Shown here: positions 10,105 through 17,585 of the stretch, piece after piece
How positions within the stretch are numbered: position 1 is the stretch's first letter
Layout of the letters: every line of letters starts with the position of its first letter
DNA from: a virus
Strand: one strand, 5' to 3'
DNA: 28,708 bases
IMG/VR virus record: IMGVR_UViG_3300042465_003489
Span: 1 to 28,708 of that record
Program-made: the position numbers and the translations under genes
Notes under the pieces: generated by a model
Databases searched by the model: none
What the model saw: only the letters and a program-made list of their open reading frames with translations
What the model was told of the DNA's origin: nothing

Positions 10105-10192
10105 AAAAAATTTACAGGGGGGGGACTAAATAAAAACAATAGTGTTGCAAATGGTATTGCAATAGCATTAAGTAGCTCTTGGGGAAAACAAA
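10103..10192 (+). promoter_or_regulatory. Gap before terminase with A8, G8 and a TTGCAA direct repeat
   Basis: This spacer holds an A8 run (10103-10110, overlapping the previous stop), a G8 run (10117-10124) and two TTGCAA boxes 12 bp apart (10145-10150 and 10157-10162). No convincing sigma70 promoter was found; TTTACA at 10111 has only a weak partner 18 bp downstream. The position directly before the terminase small subunit makes a regulatory or packaging-recognition role possible but unproven. Confidence 0.3.
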
Positions 10193-10747
10193 ATGAACGA
10201 AGAACAACTTCAGAAAATAAAAGATAACCACTACGATGACCGCCCAGATAAAAGCGAGTGGTTTCTTGAGGTAAGAGAACGTGCGAAGTTGTTGCCACGC
10301 AATAACATCGAGCATTACGCCCCACATAAGGCAGCGTTGGCATTGTTTCTATTATCTCAAGGAGCGAGACTTACTGAAATATGCAAGAAAACAGGCGCGA
10401 GTAGAGAGACTATTCGTATGCTTGAATGGAGGCATAACGACACACTTGAGACAAAGCGGAAGGAGTTTTCTATGCGTTACGCTATTGCCGCGCAGGAATA
10501 CACTGACTTGCTGTTTGAGAAAGCCACACAGCTATTTGACGATCCAGACAGTCTTGCCAAGATTTCTCCTGAGAAGCTGGCAATTACTGTTGGTATCCTT
10601 ACTGACAAGGCAGCGCAGCTTACAGGCATGGCAACAACAGTTGTGGAGCATCGCAAGGGAGCAAGCCTAGATGACGCTGCAAACCTCATTAACGAGGCAA
10701 GATCGCGTATTGCCAAAGGTAAGGTAATCGAAGCTGAGTTGCTATGA
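10193..10747 (+). CDS. terS: Terminase small subunit
   Basis: This 184-aa protein sits immediately before the large terminase and overlaps it by ATGA. Residues about 44-75 (LTEICKKTGASRETIRMLEWR) read as a helix-turn-helix, the DNA-recognition domain of small terminases. The middle section is helical, as expected for the oligomerisation region, and the C-terminus is short and charged. The start codon has the leader AAAACAAAATG with no good SD, the same leader used by two minus-strand genes. It would recognise the packaging site and load TerL. The assignment relies on position plus HTH. Confidence 0.8.
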   Translation: MNEEQLQKIKDNHYDDRPDKSEWFLEVRERAKLLPRNNIEHYAPHKAALALFLLSQGARLTEICKKTGASRETIRMLEWRHNDTLETKRKEFSMRYAIAAQEYTDLLFEKATQLFDDPDSLAKISPEKLAITVGILTDKAAQLTGMATTVVEHRKGASLDDAANLINEARSRIAKGKVIEAELL

Positions 10748-12342
10748 TTTGGAGACCACATCAAATACTAACTCCTCCAACGGATGAAGAGTTAATCCAG
10801 ATGACTCCTGAAGAGGTATTGTCTATCCATCGCATCTACCACGAAGCGATTGAGAATGCTGAGAAAGACCCGTATGAGTATGGCTTTCGTCTTCCCCACT
10901 GGACAAAAGCTGAAGAACAATTACACGAAGTTAATGAAATCCTAGCTTTGGGAGGCAACAGGTCAGGGAAAACTCAATGGGGTGCATTCTCCGTTGTCCG
11001 AGCCGCAGTTGATAATCCTAATTCTGAGATATTCTGCTTCGCTCAAACATCCGAGGTCTCGATTAGGCAGCAACAAAGCGCAGTATGGGCATGGTTGCCA
11101 GAATATCTGAAGACTAAGTTCACTAGCGCAAGTGCTTACATTTCCTACAAAAAGAAAACTGGCTTTACTGATTCGTCGCTAATCTTGCCAAACGGTTCAC
11201 AGATCATCTTTAAGACGTATTCCCAGTATCAAAACAATCCGACAATCCTAGAAGGTGCTGAACTTGGATCGAGAAATCCTGTATGGCACAATGTTGGTGT
11301 GTGGCTGGACGAGTATCTTCTTGGCCCTGAACTGATAAACACCCTACGATTTCGTCTAGCTACTCGTAACTCTAAGATGCTTGTTACGTTTACGCCTATT
11401 GATGGGTGGACTGAAGTAATCAAAGAGTATCTTGATGGAGCAACAACTGTTGAAAGCCGTGAAGCTGAACTACTTAATAACGAACTTGTTCCGTATGTGC
11501 AGCGATCCAAGAAGCTAAATGCTTCAGTGCATTACTTCCACTCTCAGGACAACGCCTTTGGTGGATATGAGCGGATTAAAGAAACGCTAAAAGGCAGGAC
11601 ACGCGAGGAGATTCTAATCCGCGCATACGGTGTGCCAATGAAGTCACACGCTACTAAATTTCCTAAATTCAACAAGGTTGTGAACGTAGTCGATCCTGAC
11701 AAGATTCCTAAAAACAACGTCACAAAGTATCATGTAATCGACCCTGCTGGATCGAAGAATTGGTTCATGTGCTGGATTGCAATGGATGAGACTGGAACAA
11801 TGTGGGTATATCGTGAATGGCCTGGAGTTGACGTAGGTGACTGGGCTGAGTGGCGATCTGGAAAGTGGATGCCTGGAGAAGGTGCTAAAGGACAGGGGTT
11901 TGGTATCCGTGACTACGTTGAGCTTATCGAGGAACTTGAAGGTGATGAGGAAATCTTTGAACGGTTAATTGACCCTCGACTTGGTGCTGCAAAGTATCAG
12001 GTGCAAGATGGTTCATCCTCGATTATCGAAGACTTGAATGATGCCGGCATGGTCTGCATTCCTGCGCCTGGACTAGATATTGACGATGGATTGCAAGCAT
12101 TGATTGGGAAAATGGCATGGGACACAAGTAAGCCACTAGATGCCGTTAATCGTCCCCATTTCTACATCAGTTCTGACTGCGAGAACATTATTCAAGGATT
12201 ATCTGAATACACTGGAGAAGGTGGATTGAAGGAAGCATGGAAGGATGTGATTGACGTTTTGCGCTATGCTGCGATATCTGGAATAGATCATGTTGACAAT
12301 TCTGTCAGTTTGGTTACAACTCAGGGCGGTGGAGGTTACTAA
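10744..12342 (+). CDS. terL: Terminase large subunit
   Basis: This 532-aa protein shows both halves of a packaging motor. The ATPase half has Walker A GGNRSGKT at residues 70-77 and a Walker B VWLDEY with Asp189-Glu190. The nuclease half has VIDPAG with Asp333 and LIDPRLG with Asp410, acidic residues typical of the RNase H-fold metal site. The length is normal for the family. It pumps DNA into the prohead through the portal and cuts concatemers. The start overlaps the TerS stop. The last codons contain the SD (GGAGG) for the following small gene. Confidence 0.95.
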   Translation: MIWRPHQILTPPTDEELIQMTPEEVLSIHRIYHEAIENAEKDPYEYGFRLPHWTKAEEQLHEVNEILALGGNRSGKTQWGAFSVVRAAVDNPNSEIFCFAQTSEVSIRQQQSAVWAWLPEYLKTKFTSASAYISYKKKTGFTDSSLILPNGSQIIFKTYSQYQNNPTILEGAELGSRNPVWHNVGVWLDEYLLGPELINTLRFRLATRNSKMLVTFTPIDGWTEVIKEYLDGATTVESREAELLNNELVPYVQRSKKLNASVHYFHSQDNAFGGYERIKETLKGRTREEILIRAYGVPMKSHATKFPKFNKVVNVVDPDKIPKNNVTKYHVIDPAGSKNWFMCWIAMDETGTMWVYREWPGVDVGDWAEWRSGKWMPGEGAKGQGFGIRDYVELIEELEGDEEIFERLIDPRLGAAKYQVQDGSSSIIEDLNDAGMVCIPAPGLDIDDGLQALIGKMAWDTSKPLDAVNRPHFYISSDCENIIQGLSEYTGEGGLKEAWKDVIDVLRYAAISGIDHVDNSVSLVTTQGGGGY

Positions 12343-12343
12343 T

Positions 12344-12604
12344 ATGAATACGAAAAAAGAAGCAAAGAAACGAGGAAGACCAGCAAAGGTTGTAGAAGAG
12401 ATTATTGTAGAACTACCAGAAGCCCCATTACGAGCAATGATTGTAGGAATTTGCAATAATCCGACATGGCTAAAGGCTCGCATTGATGGATTTAGCGTTA
12501 ATGTTAAATGTCCAGCACAGATATCAAAACGCTTGCTAGGAAAGGAAGTTGATGTTATGCTCGTCAATTCCGACCTTGAGGACTACTATCAATACATACC
12601 ATGA
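12344..12604 (+). CDS. Small basic protein between terminase and portal
   Basis: The chosen ATG at 12344 lies one base after the TerL stop and has a strong SD (GGAGG) about 8 nt upstream; a longer frame starting at 12290 inside TerL is less likely. The 86-aa product starts with a Lys/Arg-rich stretch containing an AT-hook-like KKRGRPAK (residues 8-15), followed by a compact domain containing PLRAMIVGICNNPTWLKARI. It overlaps the portal start by ATGA. The N-terminus suggests DNA binding or a disordered basic tail. No family is recognised. Confidence 0.7.
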   Translation: MNTKKEAKKRGRPAKVVEEIIVELPEAPLRAMIVGICNNPTWLKARIDGFSVNVKCPAQISKRLLGKEVDVMLVNSDLEDYYQYIP

Positions 12605-14667
12605 ATGACGTTCAGCAATTAGAAGATGAGTCTCTTGTTTATTTAGACAAGAAGCCTGATATTAACGCATTGGCTAACGCTTATGACACTTGCTTAGTTG
12701 ATCTTGATTATTATTTTGAATCATGCCTACGGTCATACAATGATCGGCGCAACATTTGGGATGGCAAATCTGATGACTTACGCAAGAATGGTTCAAACGC
12801 ATTCCCGTGGCAAGGTGCTTCCGATCAAGAGGTGAACGTAGTTGGTGAGCGCATCGACATGTATGTTGCTTTATTTGACCAAGCCCTCCAGCGTTCCCAC
12901 ATCAAAGCATTTCCTACGTCGATGGCAGCAATGCCTAAAGCTGCTGTAGTTTCTGGTTTCTTAAAATGGATGCGATCATCTTACATTCCTGACTTTAAAC
13001 GTCAAATGGAGCTTGGGGGCAACTACCTAATGGAAAAAGGAATCATGGTTTCCTACATTGGATGGAAGCGTGAAAAGCGTTCCTACCTACAAAGTGTAAG
13101 TCTTGAAGAGATTCAACAAGCATCACCTGACCTAGTAGAGTTGATTCTTAGCGAGCAAGATGACGAAATGCTTATTGATTTGATTCAGCAATCATTTCCT
13201 GATCTTTCTACTAAGAGAGCAAAGAAATCAATTAAAGACCTTCGCAAGATGGGTGTGGCTGAGATTCCTATCTCTCGCCAAACTATTGACTGCCCAGTTG
13301 TTTACTCATGCGCTCCTGATGGTGAAGTAATGTTCCCATCGTATATTTCTGACCCACAACGCGCACCATATATGTTCTGGCGCACATTCCTCACAGCGCA
13401 AGAGCTAGAGAAGAAGGTGACCAATGAAGGATGGGATCGCAAATGGGTAGATAATGCCATCGAAACACTTCGCGGTAAAGATTCTATGTATCTCGATGGC
13501 GAGAAAGTAAAAACCCAAACTCGCTTGCCAATCACAGATGACAATGATCTTGTAATGATTGTCTATGCGTATCAACGATTGATCGACGAAGAAGATGGTT
13601 CAGAGGGCATTTACTGCACAGTATTCCATCCACAGACAGATGGATATGCCAAGCATGAGCTTCTTAATGGCTACGATGATTATCCATTTGTGGTAACTCG
13701 CTTAGCCAATGATCAGAAGCGCATGTATGAAGTGCAGACATTCTCTGATATTCTTCGTGGGCCACAGATGCAAATCAAGACAGAGCGCGATAGTCGAATT
13801 GACCGTGCGTCTCTTGCTACTTTGCCTCCTATTATGCACCCTGCTGGAAGACCGCCATCTGATTGGGGTCCTGGACGTAGAGTGCCATATCGTCGATTGG
13901 GTGAGATTGCTTTTGGGCCAATCCCCCCTCGCGATGACGGCTCAGTAGAGAGCGAGCTTTCCATGCGTGGACAAGCTGATCGTGCCATCGGATTAGACCT
14001 TACAAATCCGCTCTCATCGGCACGTCAGCAGTATTATATCGGCAAGTTCCTTGATCACGTTAAGGATGTGCTTACGATGGCATGGAAGCTGTATCAGCGG
14101 ATGGGGCCAGATGAAGTATTCTTCCAAGTAACTGGTAATCCCAACCCGCAGGTAATGACGAAGGGTAGCCCTGATGAGAACTTCTCCATCATGGTATCGT
14201 TTGATTCATTGTCTAGCGATCCAGAAACAGCAGAGACGCAGTTGAAAAACATGGTGTCACTTGTCCAATTGGATCGTAATGGCATCCTCGATGTCAACAA
14301 GCTACTTGAGTTTGCCGCATCGTCGATCAATCCTATCTTTGCTGACTACGTATTGCAACCAGTCGAGGAAGCGCAACAGAAGGTTCAGAAGAACGTCACT
14401 GATGACCTTGCGAAGATATTTGCTGGCATCGAAGTCCCTGCTCAACCGAATGGAGCGCAGATTGCAATGCAAATGGTTCAGGCTTACGTTCAGCAGCCCG
14501 ATGTTGCGGCTAGAGCGCAGCAAGACGAGGCTTTTGCTGGTCGCTTGCAGAAATATGCCAGCCAATATCAATTCCAGCTACAACAGGCGCAGAACGCCGA
14601 GATTGGACGTATCGGAACAGCACCCGCCGAAATGGGTGGAATGACAACTCAAGGAATGGAACAATAA
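12601..14667 (+). CDS. Portal protein
   Basis: This 688-aa protein follows the terminase, the standard slot for the portal. The N-terminal region (SNAFPWQGASDQEVNVV, about residues 65-80) and the segment DILRGPQMQIKTERDSRIDR (about 382-401) resemble podovirus portal proteins, as does the Pro-rich part near HPAGRPPSDWGPGRRVPYR. Residues about 590-680 are Gln/Ala-rich and helical, fitting the C-terminal barrel. The dodecameric portal would sit at one capsid vertex, serve as DNA channel and dock TerL and then the adaptor. Its start overlaps the upstream gene by ATGA. Confidence 0.88.
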   Translation: MNDVQQLEDESLVYLDKKPDINALANAYDTCLVDLDYYFESCLRSYNDRRNIWDGKSDDLRKNGSNAFPWQGASDQEVNVVGERIDMYVALFDQALQRSHIKAFPTSMAAMPKAAVVSGFLKWMRSSYIPDFKRQMELGGNYLMEKGIMVSYIGWKREKRSYLQSVSLEEIQQASPDLVELILSEQDDEMLIDLIQQSFPDLSTKRAKKSIKDLRKMGVAEIPISRQTIDCPVVYSCAPDGEVMFPSYISDPQRAPYMFWRTFLTAQELEKKVTNEGWDRKWVDNAIETLRGKDSMYLDGEKVKTQTRLPITDDNDLVMIVYAYQRLIDEEDGSEGIYCTVFHPQTDGYAKHELLNGYDDYPFVVTRLANDQKRMYEVQTFSDILRGPQMQIKTERDSRIDRASLATLPPIMHPAGRPPSDWGPGRRVPYRRLGEIAFGPIPPRDDGSVESELSMRGQADRAIGLDLTNPLSSARQQYYIGKFLDHVKDVLTMAWKLYQRMGPDEVFFQVTGNPNPQVMTKGSPDENFSIMVSFDSLSSDPETAETQLKNMVSLVQLDRNGILDVNKLLEFAASSINPIFADYVLQPVEEAQQKVQKNVTDDLAKIFAGIEVPAQPNGAQIAMQMVQAYVQQPDVAARAQQDEAFAGRLQKYASQYQFQLQQAQNAEIGRIGTAPAEMGGMTTQGMEQ

Positions 14668-14690
14668 TCTCAATTAACAACTAATAAATT

Positions 14691-15050
14691 ATGTCAACTG
14701 ATAAAAAAGAAAAAAATAGTGGAGTCTTTGGTTCAATTAGTCGCGCTATTTCTAAGCCTATAAGAGCATATCAAGAATATCAACGTATAGATAGCGAAAA
14801 TGCCTATAAGGCAAGAAAAAAACGGCTTGAAATTGAAGACAATCAGAGAAAAAAACCTACTCCGCAACCATTATCGTCACCTTCTCGTTCTCAAATTTTA
14901 AAGGACAAAGAAGTTCAATTACAGAAAGCGTTGTCCTCAAGCCCTATTGACAAAGCACTTATCGAACGAGGAAGGCAACTAAACCGAGAAGCACAATCCA
15001 ACAAATCTCGCGGCACTCAATCGTCTACCACTCGCAAACTTATTAAGTAA
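14691..15050 (+). CDS. Small charged protein downstream of portal
   Basis: The 119-aa product is very rich in Lys, Arg, Ser and Gln and looks helical or disordered, with a basic KARKKRLEIEDNQRKKP section. The leader AACTAATAAATTATG lacks an SD and resembles the leader of the major capsid gene. It is the first of a run of tiny same-strand genes. No family is recognised. A minor head component or DNA-binding protein is possible. Confidence 0.6.
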   Translation: MSTDKKEKNSGVFGSISRAISKPIRAYQEYQRIDSENAYKARKKRLEIEDNQRKKPTPQPLSSPSRSQILKDKEVQLQKALSSSPIDKALIERGRQLNREAQSNKSRGTQSSTTRKLIK

Positions 15051-15051
15051 T

Positions 15052-15198
15052 ATGAAACAAGGACTATACAGCAACATCAATGCTAAACGCAAACGGATTG
15101 CATCAGGGAGTGGCGAGAAGATGAACAAAGTTGGCAGCAAGAAAGCACCAACTGCGAAGGACTTCCGCGAATCAGCCAAAACAGCAAAGAAAAAGTAA
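15052..15198 (+). CDS. 48-aa basic phage microprotein
   Basis: This gene starts one base after the previous stop (TAATATG) and ends with a TAATG stop/start overlap onto the next gene, which supports it despite its size. The product begins MKQGLYSNINAKRKRIASGS and ends in a Lys-rich AKTAKKK tail. The GLYxNIxAKRKRI opening resembles small conserved proteins that I associate with marine and freshwater phage genomes. Function is unknown; a basic virion or DNA-associated peptide would fit. Confidence 0.7.
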   Translation: MKQGLYSNINAKRKRIASGSGEKMNKVGSKKAPTAKDFRESAKTAKKK

Positions 15199-15440
15199 TG
15201 GAGAAGAGATTCACCAAGATCGTCACTAACCCTACAACTGGACGGAAGAAAACCGTCAAGTATGGGCAAGCAGGTAAAGCTGCTGACGGTGGTGATCGGA
15301 TTCGTCCAGGCACGGCCAAAGGCGATTCGTATTGCGCGAGATCAGCCAAGATCAAAGGTGACTGGAAATCAGACCCTAATTCGCCAAATAACCTATCCCG
15401 CCGAAAATGGAAGTGCCGTGGGAGCAAGTCAATGAAGTAA
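15198..15440 (+). CDS. 80-aa basic phage microprotein with two Cys
   Basis: The start overlaps the previous stop (TAATG) and its own stop overlaps the next start in the same way. The product is very basic and Gly/Lys-rich, with a GDSYCARS segment and a C-terminal SRRKWKCRG. This YCARS...KLSRKKWKC-like layout is typical of a small family seen in phage genomes, usually beside the 48-aa type encoded just upstream. Two Cys could bind metal or form a disulfide. Function is unknown. Confidence 0.75.
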   Translation: MEKRFTKIVTNPTTGRKKTVKYGQAGKAADGGDRIRPGTAKGDSYCARSAKIKGDWKSDPNSPNNLSRRKWKCRGSKSMK

Positions 15441-15694
15441 TGAGAGACTACAAAAAAGAGTATCAGGAATATCACGGCAAGCCTAAGCAGGTATCTCGCC
15501 GTGCGGGTCGTAATGCTGCGCGAGCGAAAGCAGTGAAGTCTGGGATGGCTTCCAACGGAGACGGAAAGGATATTCATCACAAGAACAATAATCCCAAGGA
15601 TAACCGTGCTTGTAACATTGCATCTGTATCAGTAAGCAAGAACCGAGGGTTTCCACGAACATCAACTAACAAACCGAAAGGAAGATTGAAGTAA
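15440..15694 (+). CDS. Small HNH-like basic protein
   Basis: The start at 15440 is chosen because it overlaps the previous stop (TAATG); a longer in-frame ATG at 15407 would read 33 nt into the upstream gene. The 84-aa product has a basic helical N-half and a GKDIHHKNNNPKDN segment (His46-His47) that resembles the HH...N...N part of HNH nucleases. The Cys or second His cluster of a full HNH is missing and the protein is short, so an active endonuclease is doubtful. Small HNH-like proteins near terminase can assist packaging in some phages; whether that applies here is unknown. Confidence 0.7.
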   Translation: MRDYKKEYQEYHGKPKQVSRRAGRNAARAKAVKSGMASNGDGKDIHHKNNNPKDNRACNIASVSVSKNRGFPRTSTNKPKGRLK

Positions 15695-15699
15695 AGATT

Positions 15700-16077
15700 A
15701 TGACAGATATGCCATACATGCCCAATTTTAAAAAAACAGGACTGCCAATTAGTCTGAAAAAAGACTACTCAAAACGTCCAGATGCAAATTATGGGAAACG
15801 TCCAGATGGGTCAGTTAAAGGTAAAGGATTTCTTGGCGAGTTGAAACTGCCAGATGGAGGAGTTGCTACTGAATACTCGACACAGTCTAATGCTATTAAG
15901 GTTAACGGTAGTCGAATTGATTTCCCTACACTTGTTCCTACATTAACCAAGGATGAGGTTCTATTGATGCAGAATGACATCATTCCAAACAAAAAACCAA
16001 TCCCAGAAGAAATTATGCAGAAAGCGATTCAACACGCTAAATTAAGATTAGATCAAAAACTTAGTCCATTCAAATGA
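15700..16077 (+). CDS. Conserved-looking phage protein with IDFPTLVPTL motif
   Basis: The 125-aa product has a repeated KRPDxxxGKRPDG element near residues 26-38, a GKGFLGELKLPDGG segment, then RIDFPTLVPTLTKDEV and a C-terminal helix ending LSPFK. This layout (RPDGSxKGxGFLG, then PTLVPTLT, then a helix) matches a small family I recognise from many phage genomes, where it is usually called hypothetical. A weak SD-like AAG lies before the ATG. It overlaps the next start by ATGA. Confidence 0.75.
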   Translation: MTDMPYMPNFKKTGLPISLKKDYSKRPDANYGKRPDGSVKGKGFLGELKLPDGGVATEYSTQSNAIKVNGSRIDFPTLVPTLTKDEVLLMQNDIIPNKKPIPEEIMQKAIQHAKLRLDQKLSPFK

Positions 16078-16286
16078 CACCAATACCTAAGCCAAGCATA
16101 TCGCAAGCAGTCGAAGCTCTCTCTGATCGAGATGAGTTTAAGGCCATCCTACAATTCCTCTATGACGAGCGTGAGCGTTTCTTCGGAGACCTACGCCAGT
16201 GTGTAGAGGCAAACGAGGTAATGAAGATCGTAGGCAGCATTTCAACATTGGACGAACTTCTCATTCTTTTGAAAAAAGAGGCTTGA
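16074..16286 (+). CDS. Small helical protein, last gene of terminase-portal block
   Basis: The 70-aa product is helical and acidic/basic mixed, with a FLYDERERFFGDLRQC segment followed by VMKIVGSISTLDELLILL. The start overlaps the previous stop (ATGA). It is the last gene before a terminator and a strand switch. It resembles other short phage proteins of unknown role; no domain is named. Confidence 0.65.
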   Translation: MTPIPKPSISQAVEALSDRDEFKAILQFLYDERERFFGDLRQCVEANEVMKIVGSISTLDELLILLKKEA

Positions 16287-16310
16287 CATTCATCAGCATT
16301 CCACTATTAC
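16283..16310 (+). promoter_or_regulatory. Possible sigma70-type promoter before a terminator
   Basis: TTGACA at 16283-16288 and TATTAC at 16305-16310 are 16 bp apart. The box overlaps the end of the 70-aa gene and points at the terminator about 45 bp downstream, so a transcript would be only about 75 nt. It could be chance. Confidence 0.25.
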
Positions 16311-16352
16311 TTCTTTGCTGTTTTGTTTTCAGCTTGTTTGTGTTCAAAGGGA

Positions 16353-16390
16353 CTCGTAGGGTAGTAAAATACTCTACGAGTTTTCTTTTT
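16353..16390 (+). terminator. Intrinsic terminator at convergent junction
   Basis: A 7-bp stem CTCGTAG/CTACGAG (16353-16359 and 16374-16380) is extended inside by AGTA/TACT and followed at once by TTTTCTTTTT. It ends the plus-strand terminase-portal block four bases before the stop of the convergent minus-strand gene. Confidence 0.85.
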
Positions 16391-16393
16391 GGA

Positions 16394-16681
16394 TTAGTAA
16401 GTAGGTAAAAATTGCAGTTCATCAAGCATATCGCTTGGATCTTCTTTCCCGTTTGCCATCGCCTCAATCCATAGTGCTGGGTCAATAGTTGCGGTGCGCT
16501 TCCATCCTGCTGCTAACAATTCTGTTTCTTGGATTTCATCTGCGGATAGGCATTTTATCACTCCATTCAGAGCGTAAACAAACAGCATTCGGTTTAGCTT
16601 AACCCACTCCATGTGCCTAGGTTTATTAGAGCCGTAATCTGGACTCCAATCTACGTGTCCTACTTGGAATTTATCGTTCAT
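16394..16681 (-). CDS. Hypothetical protein, minus-strand island gene 2
   Basis: The 95-aa product begins MNDKFQVGHVDWSPDYGSNK and contains an ADEIQETELLAAGWKRT segment with several Trp and acidic residues. It is read against the flanking structural genes. The leader is CCCCGCAACACAAAAAT then ATG with no SD; the CCCCGC-ACA core recurs before the neighbouring gene and before the gene at 28680. No domain, signal peptide or membrane segment is seen. The acidic, compact look would fit a small accessory or host-takeover protein, but that is not supported further. Confidence 0.6.
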   Translation of the reverse strand: MNDKFQVGHVDWSPDYGSNKPRHMEWVKLNRMLFVYALNGVIKCLSADEIQETELLAAGWKRTATIDPALWIEAMANGKEDPSDMLDELQFLPTY

Positions 16682-16698
16682 ATTTTTGTGTTGCGGGG

Positions 16699-17046
16699 TT
16701 ATTCAAATTGAGCTAAGTATTTTTCTCTGAATAGCTCTATGGATGCGGCGGATTCACGCAAGGCTTCCGCTAGTGACGTTGAGCAATCAGCTACATTCCC
16801 GTCACTGCATAGGTTCTCAATGAGTTTAATTGTAAAATCTTCAAGTGACAAATTCCATCCATTTTCAAGTCCATTAGCTGAAATGTAAAATCCTTGATCG
16901 TCAGGATAATAAGCCACATGAAGATCCCCAAGGTCTTCGGTGTAAATCTCACATGATGCTTCTTCAAATTGAGAAGTAGCCTTTCTCATGGCTTCAATAG
17001 CCAATTCCATCTTATCAACGCGCTTAATAGCTTTTTTGTTTTTCAT
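16699..17046 (-). CDS. Hypothetical protein, minus-strand island gene 1
   Basis: The start at 17046 (MKNKKAIKRVDKMELAIEAM) is preferred over an ATG at 17109 because it follows the leader TCCCGCAACAAACAACAAA, similar to other minus-strand leaders. The 115-aa product has a helical N-terminus, then DLGDLHVAYYPDDQGFYISA which looks like a small beta-sheet, and a helical C-terminus ending in FREKYLAQFE. Acidic overall. It is first in a two-gene unit with a promoter candidate about 80 bp upstream. No family is recognised. Confidence 0.6.
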   Translation of the reverse strand: MKNKKAIKRVDKMELAIEAMRKATSQFEEASCEIYTEDLGDLHVAYYPDDQGFYISANGLENGWNLSLEDFTIKLIENLCSDGNVADCSTSLAEALRESAASIELFREKYLAQFE

Positions 17047-17124
17047 TATGTTTGTTGTTTGTTGCGGGATTAGTTTCCCTTTTTTCTCGTTCAAATCAAG
17101 AACAATCACTTCGCTTCGCTCAAG

Positions 17125-17153
17125 TTTATACTACCTACAACTAGATCGGACAA
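17125..17153 (-). promoter_or_regulatory. Promoter candidate for the minus-strand island
   Basis: On the minus strand TTGTCC (17153-17148) and TATAAA (17130-17125) are separated by 17 bp. It lies about 80 bp upstream of the chosen start at 17046 and points toward it. Confidence 0.45.
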
Positions 17154-17209
17154 TCAAGACAAAGTTCGCCCATTACAGCTAACCTTGCCAGATTTACTAC
17201 CTCATAACT

Positions 17210-17324
17210 GAGTCGTCAACCTTGAACAAACCGTTGATACGGCTCTCATCCTATCCGTGGGAATTACGGCTTAACAAATGAGCGTTTCGTGCATTACTCT
17301 CGCTTCAATTATCGTCAGGCGAGA
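17210..17324. other. Cluster of hairpins, possible structured RNA
   Basis: Hairpin 1 (17210-17245) has 11 pairs, including one G-U, with a 2-nt bulge and a 12-nt loop: GAGTCGT/ACGGCTC plus CAAC/GTTG. Hairpin 2 (17245-17282) has CTCAT/ATGAG around an inner CCGT/ACGG. Hairpin 3 (17298-17324) is TCTCGC/GCGAGA with a 15-nt loop. The run of helices in non-coding DNA suggests a structured RNA or operator region; strand is unknown and no known RNA family was recognised. Confidence 0.35.
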
Positions 17325-17413
17325 ACCCCTAAAAAGCAGTCTAATTACTATCACACTTCTTTTCGCATGACTCATAATTTAATATGTGAACCTTCCACTC
17401 AACTACAAATGAA

Positions 17414-17447
17414 AAGCCCGTTCAGGCTACAACCTCTGAACGGGCTT
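17414..17447 (-). terminator. Perfect 12-bp hairpin, terminator-like
   Basis: AAGCCCGTTCAG and CTGAACGGGCTT form a perfect 12-bp stem around a 10-nt loop. On the minus strand it is followed by TTTTCATTT, a fair U-tract; on the plus strand the tail AATTGC is poor. It may stop antisense transcription coming from the capsid side, or partly insulate both directions. Confidence 0.6.
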
Positions 17448-17585
17448 AATTGCAATGAACACACAGCAAGAAAAGTTTTTGTTTAGCGGTTGTAGCGCGC
17501 GAACGAGATGACAATAAATCACAAAATATGAATTGGCAAGAATTATTTTCATAAAACGAAAGATTTATTTCATTTATATTGGCTA

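Noticed and set aside
10101-10343. Minus-strand frames over the terS start
   Set aside because: They overlap terS and contain low-complexity translations of the homopolymer tracts.
12290-12343. Longer start for the small gene after terminase
   Set aside because: The internal ATG at 12344 has a strong SD and sits directly after the terminase stop.
16199-16408. Plus-strand frame of 69 aa with a hydrophobic stretch
   Set aside because: It overlaps the supported 70-aa gene and runs through the terminator hairpin into the convergent gene.
17210-17245. Resemblance of the minus strand to group II intron domain V (begins GAGCCGTAT)
   Set aside because: The loop is 12 nt rather than a GNRA tetraloop, the 2-nt bulge is on the wrong side, and there is no reverse transcriptase or domain VI nearby.
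17047-17450. tRNA or tmRNA in the gene-free region
   Set aside because: No T-loop plus acceptor stem of the right spacing was found on either strand.
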